Part shown: one piece after another, positions 1-6,172 of the stretch
Layout of the letters: each line of letters starts with the position of its first letter
Position numbering within the stretch: position 1 is the first letter of the stretch
The notes under the pieces: model-generated
Told to the model about the DNA's origin: nothing
Database searches by the model: none
What the model saw: only the letters and a program-made list of their open reading frames with translations
Made by a program: the position numbers and the translations under genes
Assembly: GCA_022865685.1 (NCBI GenBank)
Contig: JALHUB010000096.1
Location: 1-10,583, forward strand
Direction: 5' to 3'
Origin: Dehalococcoidia bacterium
Lineage (GTDB): Bacteria > Chloroflexota > Dehalococcoidia > DSTF01 > JALHUB01
Length of the DNA: 10,583 bases

Positions 1-801
1 CAGTCCCTCATTCTCCTCGTCGTCCTCGGCGCGCTGCTGTTGATGCCCGGTTGTTCCACCGGCACGCCGCCGTCGCCCACGTCGATGCCCGCATGGACTG
101 CGACGCCGGTTCCGACGGCGACGCCTGTCCCGCCTGTGGTCTTCATCGGCGATAGCGTCACCATGGGCGCCTTCGTGTCGACGCCCGAGAACATGTTCGT
201 AGTGCGGGTGCAGCGCGACCTGCGGGCACGCGGCCTCGAAGCGACGAACGATACCGAATGGACGCTGGACCCTTACAGCGACCTCCTCGCCGCGCGGAAG
301 GCCGCTGCTTCGCATCGCAAGCTCATCATCGTCGAGCTCGGCGTGCACTGGGCCGCGTTCGACGCAGCGCAGTTTCGCGAGGTGTACGGCGCGATGCTGG
401 ACTGCCTGGCGGGCAGCGGCGCGACCGTCGTCGTCGGCACGATCCCCTGGCTGAACTGGCGGCCGGACAGTCCCGTCTACTTCGAGATGGCTTATTACAG
501 CCAGATCATCCGCCAGGAGGCGGCGAAGCGAGGAATAGCCGTCGCCGATCTCTGGGCGGCGACCGACCGGCGAGCGGACGCCATATCGCGGCCGGACCAG
601 CCGTGCTTCACGGAGCCTACGTGTCGGGGCGACAACTACCACCCGGGCGACGTCGGCCACGTGCTGATTGCTGAGGCTTACACCCGGGCTCTCGACGCGG
701 CGCTGGCGAATCCCCCGCGGCCCAACGACGGCCGCTGCAACTTCGACAAATACCTGAACGCTCTGGGGAACGGCCTGCCCGTCCCCATCTACGGCCCCTG
801 A
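1..801 (+). CDS. SGNH/GDSL-type hydrolase lipoprotein (5' end outside window)
   Basis: The frame is open from base 1, so the start lies left of the window; 266 residues are visible. They begin with a hydrophobic segment (residues 1-17) ending in a lipobox-like Met-Pro-Gly-Cys (Cys18, bases 52-54), followed by a Pro/Thr-rich linker (about 19-46). This indicates export and lipid anchoring on the outer face of the membrane. The fold is suggested by a block I Gly-Asp-Ser (50-52, Ser52 the expected nucleophile) and a block V Asp-Asn-Tyr-His (211-214), giving the Asp and His of a catalytic triad. Block III reads Gly-Val-His-Trp (114-117) and lacks the usual Asn. Four further Cys could form disulfides. 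Family members are esterases, lipases or acyl-carbohydrate hydrolases; the substrate is unknown. A TTG at 40 is in frame but would cut off most of the signal peptide, so it is not the start. Confidence 0.8.
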   Translation, partial: QSLILLVVLGALLLMPGCSTGTPPSPTSMPAWTATPVPTATPVPPVVFIGDSVTMGAFVSTPENMFVVRVQRDLRARGLEATNDTEWTLDPYSDLLAARKAAASHRKLIIVELGVHWAAFDAAQFREVYGAMLDCLAGSGATVVVGTIPWLNWRPDSPVYFEMAYYSQIIRQEAAKRGIAVADLWAATDRRADAISRPDQPCFTEPTCRGDNYHPGDVGHVLIAEAYTRALDAALANPPRPNDGRCNFDKYLNALGNGLPVPIYGP

Positions 802-811
802 CACCCAATCT

Positions 812-824
812 AAGCCGCTGGCTT
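812..824 (+). terminator. Small hairpin after the SGNH gene, possible weak terminator
   Basis: AAGCC and GGCTT form a perfect 5-bp stem around a GCT loop, 11 bases after the stop codon. The following bases are pyrimidine-rich (CCTTCTC) but are not a T tract, so intrinsic termination is only possible. Confidence 0.25.
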
Positions 825-842
825 CCTTCTCGGCGGGGGTAG

Positions 843-848
843 TATGAT
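843..848 (+). promoter_or_regulatory. Possible -10 element for the CoA-transferase operon
   Basis: TATGAT matches the TATAAT consensus at five of six positions and lies 17 bases before the upstream ATG. No convincing -35 hexamer is seen at normal spacing. It sits in the only gap between the SGNH gene and the CoA-transferase pair. Confidence 0.3.
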
Positions 849-865
849 CTCCGCATCCCACTTGA

Positions 866-2110
866 ATGGAGAGGGCATTGGCGGCTCGCGGCGCTTTCGA
901 CGGCGTCAAGATCGTTGAATACGCGACAATGGTCTCCGGGCCCTATTGCGGCAAGCTCCTCGCCGATATGGGGGCGGACGTTATCAAGGTGGAGGAGCCG
1001 CCGTCGGGCGACCCGGCGCGGCAGCGCGGCCCCTTCCCCGGCGACGAGCCGCATCCCGAGCGCAGCGGCCTCTTTCTCTACCTGAACACGAGCAAGCGCG
1101 GCATTACCCTCAACCTCGACCGGCCCGACGGCCTAGAGGCGTTTCGTCGCCTCGTCGCGTGGGCGGACGTGCTAATCGACAACCACCCGCCGGAAGGATT
1201 GGAATCGCTCGGGCTCGGCTGGGACGAGCTGCGACGGCAGAACCCGAGTCTCATCCTCGCCTCGCTGACGCCTTACGGTCGCACCGGCCCGCGGGCGCGG
1301 GCAAAGGGCGGCGAGCTCACCTCGTTTCATGCCGGCGGCCTGGGCAATCTCCTGCCGACCCGTTCAGAGGACATGAGCCGTCCCCCGATCAAGGCGGGCG
1401 GCTACCCGACGGGCTACTCGACGGGCCTCACCGCGGCCGTGGCCATCGCTGGGGCGCTGTACGGGCGCAGGGCGAGCGGCGGCGGGGGGCGGCTGATAGA
1501 CGTGTCGGAGCAAGAAGCGATCCTGGCGCTGGTGAGGACCAACGTGGCCTCGACAATCTACCATCGCACCGCCTGGAGCCGCGTCCCCGAGCGTCCGCCG
1601 GCGTTGGGACGGCTGGAGTGCAAAGACGGGTACGTCGTCGCGCTCTTGATTGAGGACCGGCACTGGCGCGCCTTCGTCGACCTGATGGGGAACCCGGAGT
1701 GGGCCTCCGGTCCCGAGTGGGGTACGCTGTTCTACCGCGCCGGTCACCTGATGGAGATAGCCGACCACATTGCTGAGTGGGCGGCGCAGCAGAGCAAGGA
1801 GGACGTACACCATAGAGGCGCGGCCAAAGGGTTCGCCATCGGCTCCGTTTACAGCGCCGAAGAGGTAATGAACTACCGGCAGCATCTTGCCCGCGACTAC
1901 TTCGTCGAAGTCGATCATCCGGAGGCAGGGAAGGCCCGCTATGCCGGCTGGCCGTACAAGATGCGGGCGTCGCCGCCCGCGGTGCAGCGACCGGCGCCGC
2001 TGCTCGGCCAGCACAACAGGGAGGTGCTCGAAGACGTCCTCGGATTCTCGGCGGATGAGTTCGCTGACCTGTGCCGGAAAGGGGCCGCATGGAAGGCAGG
2101 TGGGCAATGA
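866..2110 (+). CDS. CaiB/BaiF (class III) CoA-transferase, subunit lacking the catalytic Asp
   Basis: A 414-residue protein of the size usual for class III CoA-transferases, which move CoA between carboxylic acids in the cytoplasm. Family features are an N-terminal Rossmann half with Gly-Ala-Asp-Val-Ile-Lys-Val-Glu (about 36-43), an Asn-x-x-Lys-Arg-Gly-Ile-Thr segment (about 74-81), and a C-terminal Pro-Leu-Leu-Gly-Gln-His. Ungapped comparison with formyl-CoA transferase (recalled from memory) puts Gly183 (bases 1412-1414) where the catalytic Asp169 should be. The subunit is therefore probably not active alone. It overlaps the next CoA-transferase by ATGA, so a heteromeric enzyme is likely. 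The ATG at 866 has no Shine-Dalgarno sequence; a TTG at 878 follows GGAGAGGG and may be the real start, four codons later. Substrate unknown. Confidence 0.88.
   Translation: MERALAARGAFDGVKIVEYATMVSGPYCGKLLADMGADVIKVEEPPSGDPARQRGPFPGDEPHPERSGLFLYLNTSKRGITLNLDRPDGLEAFRRLVAWADVLIDNHPPEGLESLGLGWDELRRQNPSLILASLTPYGRTGPRARAKGGELTSFHAGGLGNLLPTRSEDMSRPPIKAGGYPTGYSTGLTAAVAIAGALYGRRASGGGGRLIDVSEQEAILALVRTNVASTIYHRTAWSRVPERPPALGRLECKDGYVVALLIEDRHWRAFVDLMGNPEWASGPEWGTLFYRAGHLMEIADHIAEWAAQQSKEDVHHRGAAKGFAIGSVYSAEEVMNYRQHLARDYFVEVDHPEAGKARYAGWPYKMRASPPAVQRPAPLLGQHNREVLEDVLGFSADEFADLCRKGAAWKAGGQ
868..875 (+). promoter_or_regulatory. Shine-Dalgarno-like GGAGAGGG that favours a TTG start at 878
   Basis: GGAGAGGG lies inside the first codons of the ATG version and just before a TTG at 878-880, with six bases between its GGAG core and the TTG. 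The ATG at 866 has no purine-rich site in front. The choice changes only four residues. Confidence 0.35.
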
Positions 2111-3333
2111 CGAACGCTGCCCCTCTTCGCGGCGTGCGCGTGCTCGACTTCACGTGGGTCTGGGCCGGGCCCTACGCGACGATGCTCCTCGCACTGCTCG
2201 GCGCTGAGGTGATCAAGATCGAGAGCCGGGGGCGCATGGACATCATGCGTCGCATGATCGTCTGGCCGCTGTTTTCTCCGGTCCCGCAGGAGATACCGCC
2301 GAACCAGGGCATGTCGTTCGGCGCGATAAACATGAACAAGCTGGGCGTCACAATAAACCTCGAGCAGCCGCTGGGCGTGGACCTCGTCAAGCGACTCGTG
2401 GGCGTCAGCGACGTCGTGTTTGAGAACATGAGGCCGGGCGCCATGGAGCGCAGCGGTCTTGGCTACGAAGAGCTACGCCGCGTCAACCCGAAGCTCATCA
2501 TGCTTTCCTCCAGCGCCCGCGGCGCAACCGGCCCCGAAAGCCACTATGCCGGCTACGCGACCGTCCACCACGCTGTCGGTGGGGCCTCGTACATCACCGG
2601 CTACCCTGACGGCCCGCCCAGCACAACTTTCGGCGATGTCGACCTGGTGAACGCCACCGCGGCCGCGTTCGCCGTTATCGCTGCACTGCACCATCGCGCC
2701 GCTACCGGCGAGGGGCAGTTCATCGACTATTCCCAGTGCGAGGGCGTTAGCTCCCTCATCGGCGACGTGCTTCTCGATTACGAGATGAACGGCCGCAGCC
2801 CTGGTCGTCACGCCAACGCCGACGAGCTGATGGCGCCCCATAACGTCTACCAGTGCTGGGGCGTCGACCGCTGGGTCGCGATAGCCGTCGAGACCGACGA
2901 GGAGTTCGCGGCCCTGGCGCGAGTCATGGGACGCCCGGAGCTCGCGGCCGACACTCGTTTCGTCGATGCGGCCTCCCGGAAGCGAAACGAGGCCGAGATC
3001 GATGAGATCGTCTCGGCATGGACGCGCGCCCGCGACCGCGATTTCATTGCCAACATGCTGGTTCAGGAGGGAATTGCCGCCGCCCCTTCGCGCGACGCCG
3101 ACGACCTGTTCCACGACCCCCACCTGAGCGCTCGCGGCGCCTTGGTGGAGGTCGATCATCCGGAGGTGGGGGTCCGTCGCTTCGCCGGCGCGCCGTGGAT
3201 AATGTCCGGCTGCGATGTGGAAGCCGTACACGCTCCTCTACTGGGCGAGCACATCGATTACGTCTTTCGGCAGCTCCTGGGCATCAGCGAAGAAGAGCTG
3301 GACGGGCTCCAGCGCGACGGCGTGGTGCAGTAA
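2107..3333 (+). CDS. CaiB/BaiF (class III) CoA-transferase, subunit with catalytic Asp
   Basis: A 408-residue class III CoA-transferase. The N-terminal Phe-Thr-Trp-Val-Trp-Ala-Gly-Pro (15-22) and Gly-Ala-Glu-Val-Ile-Lys-Ile-Glu match the nucleotide-binding half of formyl-CoA transferase and CaiB. Gly-Asp-Val-Asp follows a Gly-Pro-Pro motif, and Asp177 (bases 2635-2637) aligns with the catalytic Asp169 that forms the acyl-aspartyl anhydride in that family. The C-terminus has the usual Val-Asp-His-Pro-Glu and Pro-Leu-Leu-Gly-Glu-His. The start is set by the ATGA overlap with the upstream gene, which implies translational coupling; an in-frame GTG at 2071 would create a long overlap and is less likely. 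It is too different from its neighbour to be a recent duplicate. Probably the catalytic partner of a heteromeric CoA-transferase; the acid substrates cannot be deduced. Confidence 0.92.
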   Translation: MTNAAPLRGVRVLDFTWVWAGPYATMLLALLGAEVIKIESRGRMDIMRRMIVWPLFSPVPQEIPPNQGMSFGAINMNKLGVTINLEQPLGVDLVKRLVGVSDVVFENMRPGAMERSGLGYEELRRVNPKLIMLSSSARGATGPESHYAGYATVHHAVGGASYITGYPDGPPSTTFGDVDLVNATAAAFAVIAALHHRAATGEGQFIDYSQCEGVSSLIGDVLLDYEMNGRSPGRHANADELMAPHNVYQCWGVDRWVAIAVETDEEFAALARVMGRPELAADTRFVDAASRKRNEAEIDEIVSAWTRARDRDFIANMLVQEGIAAAPSRDADDLFHDPHLSARGALVEVDHPEVGVRRFAGAPWIMSGCDVEAVHAPLLGEHIDYVFRQLLGISEEELDGLQRDGVVQ

Positions 3334-3336
3334 GCG

Positions 3337-3355
3337 CCGCGAAGTCTTCCTGCGG
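3337..3355 (+). terminator. Imperfect hairpin after the CoA-transferase pair
   Basis: CCGCGAA and TTC-CT-GCGG can pair around a GTC loop with a two-base bulge, immediately after the stop codon. There is no T tract, so termination here is doubtful and the MarR gene could be partly co-transcribed. Confidence 0.2.
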
Positions 3356-3377
3356 GGATGCAGTCAGCGTGCGTTTC

Positions 3378-3389
3378 TAGTACTATATG
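3378..3389 (+). promoter_or_regulatory. -10-like element overlapping an 8-bp palindrome before the MarR gene
   Basis: The perfect palindrome TAGTACTA (3378-3385) overlaps the AT-rich TACTAT/TATATG (3381-3389), the only AT-rich patch in the 107-base gap before the regulator. MarR proteins often bind palindromes over their own promoter, so this could be an autoregulatory operator. No good -35 is visible. Confidence 0.3.
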
Positions 3390-3440
3390 CCGATATGCGG
3401 GGAATCACCGGCGGTCGGATACGGTTCAGGTAGGCGAGAG

Positions 3441-3902
3441 ATGGAGTACGAAACACAATCCCCACGAAGCACGGACTCAATGGCGGAGGGCAGATTGGTG
3501 TACGCTGTCTCTGCCATCATGCGCAAAGCCTCCGACCGGGCGCTTGCCTACTGGGGGCTCACCGTCGCTCAGGCGCCGGTCCTTGTCATCCTTCGCGAAG
3601 CGGGCCGACCCGTGATGATAACCGAGGTGGCGCGCCGCCTGCTGCTGGAGACCCCAAGCGTCACGACGATGGTCGACCGGTTGACTGAGCGCGGACTCGT
3701 CGAAAGGGTCAAGGACCCGAAGGACCGTCGCAAGACGCTCGTGGCGCTCACGAGGAAGGGAAGGCACCTCGTCGACGCCGTCCGCGAACCCGGCCATCAA
3801 CTCGAGGAGGAGATGTTCGGAGCGCTGGACCAGGGCGAGCGCGAGACCCTGAGGACGATCCTGCAGAAGCTCCACGACGCGAACATCGGCCGCCTCGATT
3901 AG
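3441..3902 (+). CDS. MarR-family transcriptional regulator
   Basis: A 153-residue protein, the normal MarR size; such dimers bind palindromic operators and usually release them on binding a small aromatic or acyl ligand. A winged helix-turn-helix is seen at about 43-105: helices around the Ile-Thr-Glu-Val-Ala-Arg-Arg-Leu segment (60-67), a recognition helix at Thr71-Arg84, and the family wing Asp-Pro-Lys-Asp-Arg-Arg (92-97) followed by Val-Ala-Leu-Thr. The flanking helices would form the dimer interface. The ATG at 3441 is chosen because AGGTAGG ends six bases before it; an upstream in-frame ATG at 3387 overlaps the putative promoter and adds a non-conserved tail. It follows the CoA-transferase pair on the same strand, which suggests control of acyl-CoA or organic-acid metabolism, but that link is inference. 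Confidence 0.9.
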   Translation: MEYETQSPRSTDSMAEGRLVYAVSAIMRKASDRALAYWGLTVAQAPVLVILREAGRPVMITEVARRLLLETPSVTTMVDRLTERGLVERVKDPKDRRKTLVALTRKGRHLVDAVREPGHQLEEEMFGALDQGERETLRTILQKLHDANIGRLD

Positions 3903-4103
3903 CAACTCCGCGGAGGCGTGTCGCGAACGGCGTCAACCGGTGCTTCGACGTTGGTCGACCGCGCAATCGCAGCATCCGAGGTGAATCGTCAGACCCTCCC
4001 AGCATTCAACCCCTTTTCGCTCGGTGGCGGCTGGACCCTTCCGTCCGCGCATCGCCTTCACTGCGCGTGCGGCTGCGGCGCGGTTCGACCGAGGCCTTCT
4101 CTG

Positions 4104-4118
4104 TTGACCAGCGGTCAA
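4104..4118. promoter_or_regulatory. Perfect inverted repeat TTGACC-AGC-GGTCAA, possible operator
   Basis: Two 6-bp arms pair perfectly around three bases, 110 bases upstream of the Cys/His-rich gene. The left arm TTGACC also resembles a -35 hexamer, but no good -10 follows at 17 bases. The shape suits a dimeric regulator; which one is unknown. Confidence 0.35.
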
Positions 4119-4215
4119 TGACTCCGATGCTCTCCTGTCCGCCGGCTGGAGAATCGTCGCTCACTTTTCGGCGGTAAGTGCCGATGATCTAGGCAAACCC
4201 CTCGATTCCATACGC

Positions 4216-4221
4216 AGGAGG
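4216..4221 (+). promoter_or_regulatory. Consensus ribosome binding site AGGAGG
   Basis: AGGAGG sits seven bases before the ATG at 4229. It is the main evidence that the small plus-strand gene is real and that the overlapping minus-strand frames are not. Confidence 0.75.
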
Positions 4222-4228
4222 CGCCCGC

Positions 4229-4558
4229 ATGAAGATCAAACGAGAGCACGGCCTGCACTACATGCTGGCAACTAAGGCCGAGGTAGAGTGCCCGGGATGC
4301 GGCGGGAAGCAGGGGTGGCATCTCCATGCCGGCTGCGAGAAGCTGAACGCTCGCTGGAGCAGCTGCATCGTATCGCACGTTGACGAGCGCCGTGGGACGA
4401 GGCGCTGCCGTCTGCCGCACGGTTGGGACGTGGTGCACCGCGTGACTCGACGCGGCGCGCGCCATTTCCAGCAGTACACGGGCGAAGGCTTGTACTGCGA
4501 GCACCATGCCCGTGAGCTGGCGGCCTCTCTTAACATGCCGGTGCACGAAGTCGCATAG
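4229..4558 (+). CDS. Small Cys/His-rich protein of unknown function
   Basis: A 109-residue, basic, apparently cytosolic protein with no signal peptide or membrane helix; I do not recognise a family. It has six Cys (21, 24, 36, 46, 60, 90) and eleven His. Cys-Pro-Gly-Cys (21-24) is a typical zinc-knuckle half, followed by His-Leu-His-Ala-Gly-Cys (31-36); a second possible half is Cys90-Glu-His-His (90-93). This suggests one or two structural metal sites, probably zinc; Fe-S or haem binding is less likely. The start is well supported by AGGAGG seven bases upstream. It stands alone between the MarR gene and the convergent Fe-S protein gene, so context gives no clear function. Many Arg residues in the middle could allow nucleic-acid contact, which is speculation. 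Confidence 0.7.
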   Translation: MKIKREHGLHYMLATKAEVECPGCGGKQGWHLHAGCEKLNARWSSCIVSHVDERRGTRRCRLPHGWDVVHRVTRRGARHFQQYTGEGLYCEHHARELAASLNMPVHEVA

Positions 4559-4573
4559 GCCGGCGCCTGCAAC

Positions 4574-4588
4574 GCCCCATGCCGGGGC
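4574..4588. terminator. Convergent-gene hairpin, possible bidirectional terminator
   Basis: GCCCC and GGGGC form a 5-bp GC stem around a five-base loop in the 42-base gap between two convergent genes. A T tract is absent on both strands, so its role as a terminator rests on position only. Confidence 0.35.
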
Positions 4589-4600
4589 ACGCCTGTATCG

Positions 4601-6172
4601 TCAAACGCCGTTGCCGCGGCCGAGCCGTCTGACTCGGATTGCCGCTTTGCCCTGCACGGGGCAGTGGTACTCGCAGGTGCCGCAGCCGATGCAACGATCG
4701 GTCACCACGCGAGGTCTCTTCGCTCGCTTTCCCACTCCCTTTCCTCCGCCCTCCAGAAGGATCGCCTTGTCCGTCAGCGGACACATTTCCTGGCAAACCA
4801 TGCAGTCGACGTTCTGCGACCACGGCCGGCAACGGCTCTGGTCGATGTGCGCAGTTCCCAGGACGGCTCGCTGCTTCTTGTCGAGCGACAGCGGCGGGAG
4901 CGCGCCGGTCGGGCAGGCGTAGCCGCAGGCGTTGCAGGAGAAGTCGCAGTAGCCGGTGCGCGGCACGAGGGCCGGCGTCAGGAAGCCACCGATGTCGCTG
5001 AAGGACAGGCTGGGCTGGAGACCGCGAGTAGGGCAGACCTTCATGCATTCTCCACAGCGGATGCAGCGATCAAGGAAGTCGTCGCCGCCGGCGCCCGGTG
5101 GTCTGATCGGTCCCGTGGCGTCACTGAGCACTCTCGGCGCGACCGCGATGAGACCGGCGCCCACCGCAAGCGCGCCGATAGCCCCCAGCGCTGCTCTGCG
5201 CGATGGGTCGTAGCTTTCCCACGGCGCGGGAGTCAGGTGACCGTGAAAGCTGATCGCCCCCCGGTGGCAGGCCTGCAGGCAATTCATGCAGAGGGTGCAT
5301 TCCGCGGGGTCGGCGACAAAGCCGCGCCGTTCGGAGATGGCGCCCGTCGGGCAGGCGCCGGCGCAGAGGGCGCACGAGGAGCATGCGGTCGCGTCGACGC
5401 TCTGCCGCAGCCAGGCGATCTTCGAGACAAGGCCGAGTCCGGCGCCGAGCGGACAGACGTAGCGGCACCAGAAGCGCGTTCGGACCGCGTTCAAGGCGAA
5501 CACCGACAGGATCATCGCGGCCAGCGCTATGGCAGCCTGCCAAACGACCGGCTGATCGAGCGGCAGGCCCCTGCGCGCGATGCTATCGAGTTGTTCGGCC
5601 GTCCCCTGCAGCGGCCCGATCCGGTACAGCGCCTCGTCGATCCGCCCGACGAGCGCGGCAAGCGGAGGCAGCACTGCGACCGTCGCGGAGCGGAACACGA
5701 GTGTGACCGGGTCGAGGAATAGCAGAGTCAGGTTGCCGAGGAGCGCCGCTAGGAGAATCGTCAGCAGGACGGCATGCTTGAGACCGCGCCAGGCCGGCGG
5801 CAGGTCGCGCTCGTCTCGTCGGGGACGGCGTCGCAGCCGCGTCCAGTCGATGAGCGTGCCCAGCGGGCAGAGCCAGCCGCACCAGAAGCGGCCCAGGAGC
5901 AGGGCGAGGATGGGTATCGACAGGCCCAGGGCCAGCGGTGCGACCCACTGCCGTCCCGCGATCATGGGGGTAAGAGCGGCCAGCGGGTCGAGACGGAAGA
6001 AGAGGTCGTGTGGTAGGTATGTGACTCCGCCGCGCTTCGTCGCGAGGAGGAGGTAGAGGAACAGCAGCAGCGAAAGGACCTGCACGAGGCGTCGCAGGCG
6101 GACCCACGTGAAGACCCGCTGCCGGCGCCGTCCCTTCGCCACGCTACGCCGCCGCGGTAAGTTCTCGATCAC
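4601..6172 (-). CDS. NapH-NapG-like fusion: membrane polyferredoxin with up to six Fe-S motifs
   Basis: A 523-residue protein. The first half resembles NapH: four likely helices (about 26-44, 78-95, 131-152, 209-229), two Cys-x3-Cys-Pro motifs after helices (98-102, 236-240) and two ferredoxin motifs (Cys264/267/270/274 and 292/295/298/302). A fifth hydrophobic segment (327-346), preceded by Ser-Arg-Arg (324-326) like a Tat signal, leads to a NapG/MauM-like half with four cluster motifs (370/373/376/380; 409/413/416/420; 448/457/460/464; 494/497/500/504). NapH and NapG are normally separate and pass quinol electrons outward to periplasmic reductases, so this is probably a one-chain membrane electron conduit; no terminal reductase is visible. 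The GTG start at 6172 overlaps the DUF362 stop (GTGA) and has GAGGAG upstream. A second GTG at 6142 is possible. Confidence 0.85.
   Translation of the reverse strand: MIENLPRRRSVAKGRRRQRVFTWVRLRRLVQVLSLLLFLYLLLATKRGGVTYLPHDLFFRLDPLAALTPMIAGRQWVAPLALGLSIPILALLLGRFWCGWLCPLGTLIDWTRLRRRPRRDERDLPPAWRGLKHAVLLTILLAALLGNLTLLFLDPVTLVFRSATVAVLPPLAALVGRIDEALYRIGPLQGTAEQLDSIARRGLPLDQPVVWQAAIALAAMILSVFALNAVRTRFWCRYVCPLGAGLGLVSKIAWLRQSVDATACSSCALCAGACPTGAISERRGFVADPAECTLCMNCLQACHRGAISFHGHLTPAPWESYDPSRRAALGAIGALAVGAGLIAVAPRVLSDATGPIRPPGAGGDDFLDRCIRCGECMKVCPTRGLQPSLSFSDIGGFLTPALVPRTGYCDFSCNACGYACPTGALPPLSLDKKQRAVLGTAHIDQSRCRPWSQNVDCMVCQEMCPLTDKAILLEGGGKGVGKRAKRPRVVTDRCIGCGTCEYHCPVQGKAAIRVRRLGRGNGV

Larger units (their letters stand above)
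3903..4228. other. 326-base stretch without a convincing gene
   Basis: It holds a 10-bp palindrome CTCCGCGGAG (3906-3915) just after the MarR stop, the inverted repeat at 4104-4118, and a short TGCC/GGCA repeat (4179-4195) before the next gene. A 67-codon GTG-initiated frame (3918-4121) has no usable ribosome binding site and an unstructured composition. No tRNA or clear riboswitch fold was recognised. Confidence 0.5.

Noticed and set aside
1910..1925. 16-base exact repeat shared with 3151-3166
   Set aside because: Both copies encode the conserved Val-Asp-His-Pro-Glu motif of the two paralogous CoA-transferases, so protein conservation explains the identity.
2071..2106. GTG start for the second CoA-transferase
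   Set aside because: The ATG at 2107 makes an ATGA overlap and gives the usual family N-terminus; the 12 extra residues look like read-through of the upstream gene.
3918..4121. A 67-codon GTG-initiated plus-strand frame after the MarR gene
   Set aside because: No properly spaced ribosome binding site, no recognisable motif, and it runs through palindromes and the inverted repeat; probably intergenic.
4115..4590. Long minus-strand frames over the Cys/His-rich gene
   Set aside because: They lie opposite a frame with a consensus AGGAGG and Cys/His motifs, and their products are Arg/Pro/Ser-rich as expected for shadow frames in GC-rich DNA.
4664..5722. A 352-codon plus-strand frame opposite the Fe-S gene
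   Set aside because: The minus strand carries unmistakable ferredoxin motifs throughout this interval; the plus-strand product is low-complexity Arg/Ala/Gly-rich.
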